From contig LVBK01000021.1 of NCBI GenBank assembly GCA_001604385.1, positions 1-64,000 of the forward strand: a stretch of 64,000 nt of DNA. The letters are read 5' to 3'. Both the position numbers and the translations under genes were made by a program. The first letter of the stretch is position 1. The number at the start of each line of letters is the position of its first letter. This DNA comes from Spirochaetales bacterium Spiro_09 (GTDB lineage: Bacteria > Spirochaetota > Spirochaetia > Treponematales > Treponemataceae). Below the pieces are notes generated by a model. That model did not search any database, had not been told where the DNA came from, and was given only the letters and a program-made list of their open reading frames with translations. This document shows, piece by piece, positions 35,880 through 44,198 of the stretch.

Positions 35880-35908
35880 TTGTAACCCGGCGGTAAAAAC
35901 GGTACTTT
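35880..35908 (+). promoter_or_regulatory. Near-leaderless promoter of the DnaJ-like gene
   Basis: TTGTAA (35880-35885), 17 bases, TACTTT (35903-35908), ending 8 nt before the ATG; no Shine-Dalgarno sequence. Confidence 0.5.
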
Positions 35909-35916
35909 AAAGACGT

Positions 35917-36450
35917 ATGAAAACCAATGATTATTATGAAACGCTTGGTGTTCCCCGGAATGCCGACGCCGAACAGATAAAAAAAGCATATCGGGAAAAG
36001 GCCTTCAGGTATCATCCTGACCGGAATCCCGGCGATCTGCATGCAGAAGAAGAATTCAAAAAAATCAGCGAAGCCTATACCGTTTTGGGCGACAGTGAAA
36101 AACGCAGAATGTATGACATGAACCCGAACGGATACGCTCCCCGGCAGGACGGCGGCTTTGATCCCTTTGCCGGTTATGGAACCTCGCGAGGATTTGAGGA
36201 ATCGCCGTTTGGAAACTATACCTGGAGTTGGAGCGGTCCTTTTGGAACGTCCGGTCAGCCTGAGTTTACCCGCAAGGATGCCCTTGAAATGCTCCTGAAA
36301 AATGCAATGACCGCATTGATCGGTGTGTTCCTGTTCAGGGTGTCTTTGTTTTTCGGAATATTGGGTTTGATTATCTGCACAACCATGATCGCCAGGGGCG
36401 TTATCAATTCCCTGCGGGCGATCAAAATGTTATTTACATTGAAGGAATGA
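35917..36450 (+). CDS. J-domain membrane protein
   Basis: The 177-residue product has an N-terminal J domain (about 1-70; [29 protein letters not shown] with the catalytic HPD) but no zinc-finger or CTD of DnaJ. A Gly/Phe/Trp-rich middle ([16 protein letters not shown]) is followed by a hydrophobic stretch (about 130-160, [21 protein letters not shown]) likely to be one or two membrane helices. It probably recruits DnaK to a membrane site. It converges on infA with a 10-nt gap. Confidence 0.85.
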   Translation: MKTNDYYETLGVPRNADAEQIKKAYREKAFRYHPDRNPGDLHAEEEFKKISEAYTVLGDSEKRRMYDMNPNGYAPRQDGGFDPFAGYGTSRGFEESPFGNYTWSWSGPFGTSGQPEFTRKDALEMLLKNAMTALIGVFLFRVSLFFGILGLIICTTMIARGVINSLRAIKMLFTLKE

Positions 36451-36460
36451 TGGTCGGGAT

Positions 36461-36679
36461 TTATCTTTCGCGGTAGATGATGCGTCCGCGATTCAGGTCA
36501 TAGGGAGAAAGAGCTACTTTTACGCTATCTCCGGGAACTATTCTGATGTAGTGTTTGCGCATTTTGCCGGAAAGATGAGCCAGAATAACGTGCCCGTTTT
36601 GCAGTTCCACGCGGAACATGGTGTTTGGAAGGGATTCTTTCACAATACCTTCAACTTCGATAGCCTCTTCTTTAGCCAC
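36461..36679 (-). CDS. infA: Translation initiation factor IF-1
   Basis: The 72-residue product is full length and shows the OB-fold signature: [52 protein letters not shown]. The start codon is GTG (36679) with GGAGG 5 nt upstream. IF-1 sits in the A site during initiation. It is divergent from the DksA-like gene with 109 nt between them. Confidence 0.97.
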   Translation of the reverse strand: MAKEEAIEVEGIVKESLPNTMFRVELQNGHVILAHLSGKMRKHYIRIVPGDSVKVALSPYDLNRGRIIYRER

Positions 36680-36717
36680 AGTGCCTCCAAAAATAATATG
36701 AAATCTTCAAAATTTAT

Positions 36718-36746
36718 TTGCCTTTTGCGGATTTCGTTCGTATAAT
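36718..36746 (+). promoter_or_regulatory. Promoter of the DksA-like gene
   Basis: TTGCCT (36718-36723), 17 bases, TATAAT (36741-36746). Leader about 36 nt with GGAG before the ATG. Confidence 0.7.
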
Positions 36747-36788
36747 TCTATGGTCTATCATAACATTTGTCAACTGGAGTGGATTGCC

Positions 36789-37145
36789 ATGGATGCTGAA
36801 TTTAGCGAGCGGATGAAAGAGTCGCTTTTTACCCTCAAGAAAGAAATTATCAATACACTTATAGCTAATAATGAAGATTTCAGGGCAATTGTTGAAGGTA
36901 TTGATCCCAAGGATTTTGCCGACATCGCTTCCGACGACATGGACCGGAAAATGCTTGAAACTATCGGTTCCAAGGACATGAAGCGTATGCGCCTGATAGA
37001 TTCTGCCATAACCCGCATTGAGCAGGGCAAGTATGGCTCATGCATGAAATGCGGAAAGAAGATTCCCAAAGAGCGGCTCGAGGCCATTCCCTACGCGCTG
37101 ATGTGCATTGAATGCCAAAGCGCTGACGAGCGGCGCAATCGATAA
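36789..37145 (+). CDS. DksA/TraR-family zinc-finger protein
   Basis: The 118-residue product has a helical coiled-coil-like N-terminal part (FSERMKESLFTLKKEIINTL) with an acidic PKDFADIASDDMD stretch near the tip, and a C-terminal C4 zinc finger (CMKCGKKIPKERLEAIPYAL then CIEC). DksA-type proteins bind the RNA polymerase secondary channel and modulate initiation, often with ppGpp. It is shorter than E. coli DksA (151 residues). The ATG at 36789 follows GGAG by 9 nt. Confidence 0.85.
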   Translation: MDAEFSERMKESLFTLKKEIINTLIANNEDFRAIVEGIDPKDFADIASDDMDRKMLETIGSKDMKRMRLIDSAITRIEQGKYGSCMKCGKKIPKERLEAIPYALMCIECQSADERRNR

Positions 37146-37162
37146 CGAACGTCTCTCTTTAT

Positions 37163-38029
37163 TCACCGAATCCTGAACGCAACGCCGATTCCCCAGGTAT
37201 TTTTGGACGTGTTGCCCAGAATGCGGAACATATCGAAGGCATAGGCGTTGTGTACCCATACCCGGGCGCGGTCTGCCTCCACGGAAAAATACCAGTGCAT
37301 GAGGGTGTTTCGCTCGCTTTCCGATGAAAAAGGATTGTGTTCCATAGAGTAACTTCTGATACCCAGACTCAGGGAGATTCTGTCCGAGGGGCTGACGCAT
37401 ACGCCGTTATGAAGTCCGAAGCCCGCCTGAATGCCGTTCGGAGATATGTTCTGGACGTAATCGTATTCTGTGGCGTCCTCGTCCGCGGCAATGGCTTTTC
37501 GTTTATCGAACCACTGTCCCCGATCAAAGGAGATAATGGCGGATGGTCCCGCGAAATATCTGAGTAAGGCCTGTTTCGATGTAATGCTGAAACTTGCGTC
37601 GGTTTGAAGCGTTCCACCCCAGGCGCTTCCCGAAAAATCGGCCTCGCTCAGGGTTGTTTCCGTGTCGTTTGTAATGGACGAGTAAAAGCCGCTCGCTGCC
37701 AGCGCGCCGCCGAGGAAAAAATTGTCCGAGATTTTAATGCCCTTGCTGACCGTCAGACCGGCATTTGCGTGAAGGTCATTATATCCCGGATCCTCGAACT
37801 CTTCGCTATTGGTTCGAAGCCAGGTAGTCGAGACGCTTGCGAAGGCTTCAATCGAGCTGCGTGCCTGTGCTCCCTCCGGAGACAGGTCTACGGCATCGGG
37901 AAGCGGCGTTATGTTATTGGCGAACTGTGAACCGGTATACGAGGTGACGCACCCGGTTGCGAGAAACATACAGCCCACAGACAACACGCTGATGCGGATA
38001 ATGCTTTGTAGCGGATTCATTTTCATCAT
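37163..38029 (-). CDS. Outer-membrane-like lipoprotein, unknown function
   Basis: The 288-residue product (start MMKMN) has lipobox LATGC (Cys about residue 26). The mature part is rich in alternating beta strands (LTVSKGIKISDNFFLGGALA, LQTDASFSITSKQALLRYF, ISLSLGIRSYSMEHN) and ends GIGVAFRIR, so it may be a small barrel or beta-sandwich at the outer membrane. Three in-frame ATG codons lie close together (38029, 38026, 38020) and none has a Shine-Dalgarno sequence. It is the last gene of the regulator-kinase-PHP-sua5 run. Confidence 0.65.
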   Translation of the reverse strand: MMKMNPLQSIIRISVLSVGCMFLATGCVTSYTGSQFANNITPLPDAVDLSPEGAQARSSIEAFASVSTTWLRTNSEEFEDPGYNDLHANAGLTVSKGIKISDNFFLGGALAASGFYSSITNDTETTLSEADFSGSAWGGTLQTDASFSITSKQALLRYFAGPSAIISFDRGQWFDKRKAIAADEDATEYDYVQNISPNGIQAGFGLHNGVCVSPSDRISLSLGIRSYSMEHNPFSSESERNTLMHWYFSVEADRARVWVHNAYAFDMFRILGNTSKNTWGIGVAFRIR

Positions 38030-38052
38030 GCGGTTTATGATAGCACACTTTT

Positions 38053-39066
38053 TTAAATTGTGTACTCTGCGGCTTTTTTCAGGCGGTTTTGAAGGGCCTC
38101 GGCGATGCCCGTGCTCTCGATCGGGGTGTGCACCAGAATGTGCGTGCATTCTTCGATGTCGCACCGGTGAAAGTCGCTGTAGAGGTTCCGGGCAAGGGCT
38201 TTCCAGTCAGCATAGGAATAGACCTGCCGGGCCTTTGTGCGCCTTCTGACTTCCGCTTCAACCGATGACAGGCAGAGTACGGCCATTATGTTTTCTGCCC
38301 CGATTCCCGCAGACAGAAGGTTATCATCGGTCAGGTCAGCGGGGTCGGTAAAGAGGATGACCTTTCCCCGGGGTTTGTAGTGTGGATGCCGTGTTCCCGG
38401 GGAGCGGACGGCAAGCTTGTCGCTCTGTGGCAGGATCGAGTCCTCCAGCAGGTCTTCGATAACTTCCGCAAGCTGTTCCCGGGTGACCGAGCCCGGCCGT
38501 AAAATGTTCCAGCGCTTTCCGTCCCATGCGATAACCGTGGATTCGAGACCGCTTTCGCAGGCTCCTCCGTCCAGTATTCCGGCCACTCTGCCGTTCATCG
38601 CCTCGCAGGCCATGGCGAAGTTGGTCGGGCTTGGCTTTCCCGACCGGTTGGCGGATGGAGCCGCGACGGGTGTTCCCGCTGATCGGAGAAAGGCGCGCGC
38701 AACCGGGTGGCTCGGCATTCTTACCCCGATGGTATCCAGTGACGCCGAAACTACTGCGGAAACGTCCGGTCGCTTGGGCAGCACCAGGGTCAGCGGGCCG
38801 GGCCAAAAACACCTGATCAGATCCTGGCTGCCCGGGGGGAGGGCGGTAACCAGCGCATGGAGCTGTTCGCGGTCATGTATATGCGTGATAAGGGGATTGT
38901 CCTGGGGGCGACCTTTGGCGGTAAAAATGTGTTTGCAGGCGTCTTCGTTGAAGACATCGGCACCCAGTCCGTACACTGTTTCGGTGGGGAACACCACAAG
39001 ATGCCCCTCCCTGATCAGCGATCCTGCCAGGGCTGCCTCATGGGCTGAAAAAAGTTGTGTGTCCAT
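38053..39066 (-). CDS. L-threonylcarbamoyladenylate synthase (Sua5 type)
   Basis: Sua5/YwlC makes threonylcarbamoyl-AMP for the t6A37 modification of tRNAs that read ANN codons. The 337-residue product has the YrdC domain (about 10-200): GHLVVFPTETVYGLGADVFN, KGRPQDNPLITHI, RMPSHPVARAFL, APSANRSGKPSPTNF, and a C-terminal Sua5 domain (about 225-337). The start is 3 nt after the PHP gene ends. Confidence 0.93.
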   Translation of the reverse strand: MDTQLFSAHEAALAGSLIREGHLVVFPTETVYGLGADVFNEDACKHIFTAKGRPQDNPLITHIHDREQLHALVTALPPGSQDLIRCFWPGPLTLVLPKRPDVSAVVSASLDTIGVRMPSHPVARAFLRSAGTPVAAPSANRSGKPSPTNFAMACEAMNGRVAGILDGGACESGLESTVIAWDGKRWNILRPGSVTREQLAEVIEDLLEDSILPQSDKLAVRSPGTRHPHYKPRGKVILFTDPADLTDDNLLSAGIGAENIMAVLCLSSVEAEVRRRTKARQVYSYADWKALARNLYSDFHRCDIEECTHILVHTPIESTGIAEALQNRLKKAAEYTI

Positions 39067-39069
39067 GAC

Positions 39070-39924
39070 TCAGAGGCTCTCCTCGATCCATCCTTGATGT
39101 GTCAATCTTTTGATTGAGCGGTATCCTGCGTCAACAAGGGCCTCGCGGGCTCGGTCGTAAGCGCAGGAGATGCGTTCCGGATAATGGGCATCGGAATTGA
39201 CGGTGACGGGTACACCTTTTTTCTGGAGGAGGTACAACATCTCTTGTGAAGGATACAGGCTGTCCATTGCTCCGTTTGCGATGGCACCGGTGCTTATTTC
39301 AACTATTTTGCCCGAGGCGGCTACCACGTTCGCGGTTTTTACCAGTTCGCGGCGATACCAGGGAGCTGTTTCGGAAAAGAAGGAAATGCGCGCATTGTGT
39401 TTTCGGACGAGGTCGATATGGGCAATGATATCGAAGTCGCATTGCGCGGCCATCTCCCGTATACGCTGCCAATAGAGCCGCACGGCCCGTTTTCCGTCAC
39501 CGCCGAAGATAGTCCTGATTCCCTCCTCGACCTCCTGTGCGGGAGCGTCAATGGCAAGCGGCGGTATGTCCACCCGTGATGGGGGGGAAGGCACAATGTA
39601 GTGAACCGAACCGACAAGATAGTCGGGTTTGAACTGCCGGTACAGGGTTTTGTCGGGAGCGGTGATACCCGGAATAAAGTCTGCCTCGAACCCGCAAAAT
39701 ATATCCATGCGTCCCTTCCATTCGCCGGCAAGCGATCGGACTTCCCGGGTATACCGGTCATAGTCATCCGCATTCATATGCCATTGTGTCGAGAAGGGCC
39801 AGGCGGCATGCGAGGAAAATCCGAGCGTCGAAAAGCCTGCGCCGTATGCCGCCTCGGCCATTTCGGCAAGCTCGGCCTTTCCGTCGCAAAACGTGCTGTG
39901 TACATGGTAGCTTGCAAGTTTCAC
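39070..39924 (-). CDS. Histidinol-phosphatase-like PHP hydrolase
   Basis: A metal-dependent phosphoesterase of the HisJ/HisK type. The 284-residue product has YHVHSTFCDGKAEL (metal-binding HxH), GFSSHAAWPF, FCGFEADFIPG, DYLVGSVHYI, IAHIDLVRKHN and TVNSDAHYPERI, the five metal-binding segments. The start codon is GTG within a 4-nt GTGA overlap with the kinase stop. No other his genes are near, so another substrate is possible. Confidence 0.85.
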   Translation of the reverse strand: MKLASYHVHSTFCDGKAELAEMAEAAYGAGFSTLGFSSHAAWPFSTQWHMNADDYDRYTREVRSLAGEWKGRMDIFCGFEADFIPGITAPDKTLYRQFKPDYLVGSVHYIVPSPPSRVDIPPLAIDAPAQEVEEGIRTIFGGDGKRAVRLYWQRIREMAAQCDFDIIAHIDLVRKHNARISFFSETAPWYRRELVKTANVVAASGKIVEISTGAIANGAMDSLYPSQEMLYLLQKKGVPVTVNSDAHYPERISCAYDRAREALVDAGYRSIKRLTHQGWIEESL

Positions 39925-42335
39925 AGCGCATACCCCCGGGCCGTGAGTGTTGCGGTGAGCTGCGAAAATTCTGCCTCAAGCGTGTGCAACAGTTCATCGA
40001 GACGGTCTCGGGTGCATTTTGCAGCCGTTTTTTCCAGTTCCAGACAAATCGAGGCGAAGGTACGGGCGGTTACGTTGAGCGCGCTTCCCTTGAGTAAATG
40101 AGCCGTTCTCATTATATGTTCGCGGTCATCGTTACGTATATGTTCCGCCAGAATTTCCAGGTGGCTTCTGGTTTGGGTCGTATATTCCGAGATCAGCATG
40201 CGCGCTGTTTCATCGTCGCCCCCCATTATTTCCATATATTCGGCCTGATCGAAACGTTCCTGCACGTTGGTCTCGTTGTTCGTCATTCTGTGTTCCTTTC
40301 CGGCCTGTTCTGCAAGACCGGTTTTACCCTCCGGGGCAATTTTTCTGATCATATCACCGACTTCCTTTTTTCGGTAGGGTTTCGGCAATATTTCCGTCAT
40401 TCCGATAGAAAGGCAACGTTCACGTTCATCGGACTGGGCGCTGGCCGTACAGGCGATTATGGGCTGGGCATAGCCTCGGGAGCGCATCCAGATAGCAGCC
40501 TCGTAGCCATTCATCCGCGGCATCTGGATGTCCATGAACACCATGTCAATCTGTTGTTTCTGGACAAGTTCAATTGCCTGTTCGCCGTCTTCCGCCAGGA
40601 AAACCTGCGCTCCCTCCTTTTCCAGGAATATTTTAAGGAGTTTGCTGTTGACCGGATGGTCCTCCGCAACCAGTATGTTCATTCCCCCGGCTGCGGGCGC
40701 ACTTGTTTCTTCTTCGAGGGGCTCAAGCAGTTCTGGTTCACTGTCTTTCTTGAGCGCTGCTTCCTGTTCATCAACGACCTCCAGATCGATTGATGACTGC
40801 CAATGTTCCTCGAGCAGCTCCACAAGCCTGCGGCGCTTGACCGGCTTGTACAGGTAGCCATTGAACCACTCCAGCAGTTTCATTTTTGCGTCTGCCCCGA
40901 AACCGCCCTCGGGGACCATGAGATACATTTGTACCTGGTTGATGTCCCTGTTTTTATTGATTTCCGCCGCCAGACGCCACCCGTCCATTTCGGGCATGAT
41001 CATATCGATGAGGACAATGTCGAAGGGCCATTTTGCCTGATGAGCCGAACGAAGCATGGCGAGCGCGAACATGCCGGAGGTAGCCTGCGCGACATTGTGA
41101 AAGCCGAGACTGGCTAACAGCCGGGAAAGAACCTCGAGAGTCTGGGTATTGTCGTCAACAAGCAAGAAACGTGTTCCCGGATCAAGGGCCAGCTTTTTCT
41201 TCGGTGCCTGGACCGGTGCGCTCTTCAGGGGAAGATCAAACCAGAAAATGGATCCTCCGGAGGGGTTTTCCCTGACTCCAATATCGCCGTCCATCAATTG
41301 GACCAGGTTTCGTGAAATGGCCAAACCAAGCCCCGTGCCGCCATATTTGCGGGTTGTCGATGAATCGGCCTGAAAGAATTGGGTGAACAGTTTGTTTCGC
41401 GCCTCTTCAGGAATGCCAATACCGGTATCGATGACCTCTATGTGTAAAAACTGCGAATCGACCTCGGATAATGAAAGGTGATTTTTTTGGATGATACGCG
41501 CTGAAACCTCGATAAACCCCTTTTCAGTGAATTTGACTGCGTTTTTTACCAAATTGAGGATAATTTGCTGGATGCGTCCGGGGTCTCCGATGTGTACCTC
41601 CGGTATATCGTCCGATATGTCTATGAGTACTTCAAGGCCCTTTTTGTGCGCTTCCATCGAAACCAGATCGACCGTCCGTTCGACCGTATCGATCAAGTCA
41701 AAATTGATTTTCTCTATTTTCAGCTGACCTGCTTCCACCTTTGAAATGTCGAGAATGTCGTTGATAAGCGTCAGCATGACGTCTGCGCTGAAACGGACCT
41801 GCCGTGCGTATTCGGTTTGTTCTTCGTCCAGTCTGGTGTCCGCCATCAATTCCATCATGCCTATAATGGTTTGTATGGGGGTGCGTATTTCATGGCTGAT
41901 GTTGGCAAGAAACTGGCTTCTGCTGCTGCTTGCCCGTTCCGCACTTTCCTTCGCATGGACCAAATGCGTTTCTTTGAGCTTTTGCCCGGTCATGTCCTGT
42001 ACGATAGCGAAATAATTGCCGTCGGATTGCCGGTCCACGTTGATACGGCACCATTGGAAGAGGTCCTGCGGCGTTTGGGGCGGGGAAAATTCAAGAGAAA
42101 AATGGTTAGTCCCGCTTTCCAGAAAGTATTCAAGTTTGACAAGGTCTTCTGATTGCTGTTTCCCGACTATCAGGGTGCGGATATCCACGTCAGGGGAGCC
42201 GGCTGTGTCGAGAACGGGGAAGAGGGCCTTTGCCGCCGTGTTGCTGGCCGTTACCCGGCCGTCCTGCGAAAAGATCAGGAAGGGAATCCGCGAATCAATA
42301 AGATAGGATCCTGCTGTTTCAATTGAATCTTTCAT
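39921..42335 (-). CDS. Cytosolic hybrid histidine kinase (PAS-HisKA-HATPase-REC-REC-Hpt)
   Basis: The 804-residue product has no membrane helix. Domains: PAS-like (about 10-120), HisKA with the phospho-accepting His148 (FLANISHEIRTP), HATPase (about 255-370; DTGIGIPEEARNKLF, GTGLGLAIS), receiver 1 (about 385-505; IVLIDMIMPEMDGW), receiver 2 (about 545-665; MVFMDIQMPRMNGY) and a C-terminal Hpt (about 700-800; AHLLKGSALNVTA). All phospho-acceptors look intact. It starts 3 nt after the REC-STAS-REC regulator ends, and its stop overlaps the PHP gene start. It can run a full phosphorelay on its own. Confidence 0.93.
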   Translation of the reverse strand: MKDSIETAGSYLIDSRIPFLIFSQDGRVTASNTAAKALFPVLDTAGSPDVDIRTLIVGKQQSEDLVKLEYFLESGTNHFSLEFSPPQTPQDLFQWCRINVDRQSDGNYFAIVQDMTGQKLKETHLVHAKESAERASSSRSQFLANISHEIRTPIQTIIGMMELMADTRLDEEQTEYARQVRFSADVMLTLINDILDISKVEAGQLKIEKINFDLIDTVERTVDLVSMEAHKKGLEVLIDISDDIPEVHIGDPGRIQQIILNLVKNAVKFTEKGFIEVSARIIQKNHLSLSEVDSQFLHIEVIDTGIGIPEEARNKLFTQFFQADSSTTRKYGGTGLGLAISRNLVQLMDGDIGVRENPSGGSIFWFDLPLKSAPVQAPKKKLALDPGTRFLLVDDNTQTLEVLSRLLASLGFHNVAQATSGMFALAMLRSAHQAKWPFDIVLIDMIMPEMDGWRLAAEINKNRDINQVQMYLMVPEGGFGADAKMKLLEWFNGYLYKPVKRRRLVELLEEHWQSSIDLEVVDEQEAALKKDSEPELLEPLEEETSAPAAGGMNILVAEDHPVNSKLLKIFLEKEGAQVFLAEDGEQAIELVQKQQIDMVFMDIQMPRMNGYEAAIWMRSRGYAQPIIACTASAQSDERERCLSIGMTEILPKPYRKKEVGDMIRKIAPEGKTGLAEQAGKEHRMTNNETNVQERFDQAEYMEIMGGDDETARMLISEYTTQTRSHLEILAEHIRNDDREHIMRTAHLLKGSALNVTARTFASICLELEKTAAKCTRDRLDELLHTLEAEFSQLTATLTARGYAL

Positions 42336-42338
42336 GGG

Positions 42339-43583
42339 TTAAAAAGCTGTTTGCAATACCTCTATTGTTTTTTTCAGGATGGTGTCCGGTTTGAGCGGTT
42401 TGATCATATAACTTTTTACTCCCGTTGAAAGGACTTTCAGAACCGCTTCCCGTTGGCTGACGGCAGATAATACAATGATCGGGGTTTGGACTCCCTGCGC
42501 GCGCAAATTCCTGAGTACCTCGAAACCGTTCATGCCGGGCATCATAAGATCCAGAAATACCAGGTCGAACTTTCCCGTTATTCCCTGTGGAAGGAATCGG
42601 TCTCCGGATTCAAATTGTTCAACTTTCGCCTTGATGGCCTGAAAAGTCTTTGTCAGCACTGTCCGTATTACCACGTCGTCATCGACCACGGCAATACGGA
42701 TGTCCCTGCCCGAGGAGGCGATTGCTTCAACCTCGGAACGGAAACGCATTTCCAGGGAGGAGCCTTTTTTTAGCTGTGTTTCGTCGACGGACAGTATCCT
42801 CTCGGAAATGAGGGTCGATGCGTCATCGGTCGGTAACACGTCCTTCAGAAGCGAATCTATCGCCTTGGTCAGGTCCGTTACAATCTGAATGTCGGCATAT
42901 TCCTTGTTTCCGCACAGGAATTCACGAATAAAACTGTCCAGCGTAAGAATCTTCAAATTACGATTTTTGATATTGACGGAACTGGTGATGTTGTTCATGA
43001 GCAGCTCAAGATTCGGTGCATCCACGAAGGATAGCGAAAGGTCTGTCATCATGACCAGAATCTTGGGATAGGGGATGTTGTACAGGTCGATCAGTTCCCG
43101 AATGCGGAATTTAAGGAGATCAATTTTATCGCGGTTCAATCCCTGTGCGATCTCGATAAAGATAATGTTGTCATTCACCCGTGCTTCAAGGATGCAGGGT
43201 GTTTCATCAATATCAAAATCGATGCCGAGGATGGATGTCATTTCCGATAGCAGTTGGTCTATTTTCAGCGGTTTGGAGATTATTTTCTTGATGCCGTATT
43301 CTGAAAGGCGAACAATTTCTCTCTTTTCTATCTTTTGTGCAAGAAGAAAGACCGGAACATCCCGTGCGTTGGGATCCTTTCTCTTCATTTCGAGGACATC
43401 AAGCAAAAAATTCCTGCTTGAGGTGAAATCGATGATGATCAGATCGGGCATTATTGAACGAATTTTAGAAATGCTGTCGAGTTGGCCAAGGCCGATATTC
43501 AATCCTATATGATGAGACTCAAGTTTTTCCTTGAGGTAGTCCCTGAAAACAGCGGAATCGTCTATTAACAATACTTGTTTCAT
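42339..43583 (-). CDS. REC-STAS-like-REC response regulator
   Basis: The 414-residue product has an N-terminal receiver (about 1-120; Asp52 in LIIIDF), a middle domain (about 130-250) and a C-terminal receiver (about 295-414; IRIAVVDDDVVI, Asp345 in VFLDLMMPGMNG). The middle part (DNIIFIEIAQGLNRDKIDLL, KILVMMTDLSLSFVDAPNLE) looks like a STAS domain, the fold of anti-sigma-factor antagonists; this is a tentative reading. No DNA-binding or enzymatic output domain is present. It leads the operon with the hybrid kinase. There is no Shine-Dalgarno sequence; TATAAT ends 8 nt upstream of the ATG. Confidence 0.8.
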   Translation of the reverse strand: MKQVLLIDDSAVFRDYLKEKLESHHIGLNIGLGQLDSISKIRSIMPDLIIIDFTSSRNFLLDVLEMKRKDPNARDVPVFLLAQKIEKREIVRLSEYGIKKIISKPLKIDQLLSEMTSILGIDFDIDETPCILEARVNDNIIFIEIAQGLNRDKIDLLKFRIRELIDLYNIPYPKILVMMTDLSLSFVDAPNLELLMNNITSSVNIKNRNLKILTLDSFIREFLCGNKEYADIQIVTDLTKAIDSLLKDVLPTDDASTLISERILSVDETQLKKGSSLEMRFRSEVEAIASSGRDIRIAVVDDDVVIRTVLTKTFQAIKAKVEQFESGDRFLPQGITGKFDLVFLDLMMPGMNGFEVLRNLRAQGVQTPIIVLSAVSQREAVLKVLSTGVKSYMIKPLKPDTILKKTIEVLQTAF

Positions 43584-43591
43584 ATTGTACC

Positions 43592-43597
43592 ATTATA
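43592..43597 (-). promoter_or_regulatory. -10 box of the REC-STAS-REC gene (near-leaderless)
   Basis: TATAAT on the minus strand ends 8 nt before the ATG. TTTAAA (43620-43615) lies 17 bases upstream as a weak -35. Confidence 0.5.
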
Positions 43598-43620
43598 GCT
43601 CCGCACCGGTAATCTTTAAA

Positions 43621-43628
43621 GGGGGGGG
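43621..43628 (+). repeat. G8 homopolymer before the DJ-1 gene
   Basis: Eight consecutive G residues lie 6 nt before the ATG at 43635 in the ribosome-binding region. Such tracts can change length by slippage. Confidence 0.8.
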
Positions 43629-43634
43629 CACGGG

Positions 43635-44183
43635 ATGAAAAGCGCATGGATCATATTGGCTGACGGATTTGAAGAGGTTGAGGCGGTAACACCGCTCGAT
43701 TATTTACGCAGGGCGGGCATAGAGGTTTCTCTTGTCTCCCTGAGTTCACCAATGGTTGTTTCCGCGCGGAAGGTCTCCATTCTCTGCGATGCCCTCCTGT
43801 CAGATCTCTCCGGCCATCCCTTGCCGGATGCTTTAATCCTTCCCGGAGGCCTTCCGGGAAGCAAGCGCATTGCGGCCTCCGATGCGGTAAAGGCTCTCGC
43901 GATTCGCATGTTTGACGATAAGAGGCTAGTGGGCGCCATTTGCGCAGCCCCGGCCCTGTGCCTGGCTGCCTGGGGTCTTCTGGAAGACCGCGCGTGGACG
44001 TGTTATCCCGGTTTGGGAGACTCCTGTGTGCCCCTGCCGGTCGATAAACGAGTGGTGGTTGACGGGAATCTTATTACCGCCCGGGGTGCCGGTGTGGCGG
44101 AAGAATTTGCCCTTGCTCTGGTAACGGCCCTGTGCGGAATAGAAGAGGCTGAAAAGGTGTCGCGCGCAATCATTGCTCGTTGA
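43635..44183 (+). CDS. DJ-1/PfpI-family protein
   Basis: The 182-residue product has the family pattern: LADGFEEVEAVTPLDYLRRA (Glu of the cysteine-acid pair), ALILPGGLPGSKRI, and the nucleophile elbow GAICAAPALCLA with the conserved Cys. It resembles the YajL/DJ-1 branch (protein deglycase or chaperone activity has been claimed). Ribosome binding is probably through the GGGG tract and ACGGG before the ATG. It is oriented away from the regulator-kinase operon and converges on pfkB. Confidence 0.9.
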   Translation: MKSAWIILADGFEEVEAVTPLDYLRRAGIEVSLVSLSSPMVVSARKVSILCDALLSDLSGHPLPDALILPGGLPGSKRIAASDAVKALAIRMFDDKRLVGAICAAPALCLAAWGLLEDRAWTCYPGLGDSCVPLPVDKRVVVDGNLITARGAGVAEEFALALVTALCGIEEAEKVSRAIIAR

Positions 44184-44198
44184 GCGTTTTCCCGCGCC

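Noticed and set aside
38030-38065. Leaderless promoter for the 37163-38029 lipoprotein gene
   Set aside because: TATCAT lies 7 nt before the ATG, but there is no acceptable -35 box and the gene is 23 nt downstream of sua5, so read-through is a simpler explanation.
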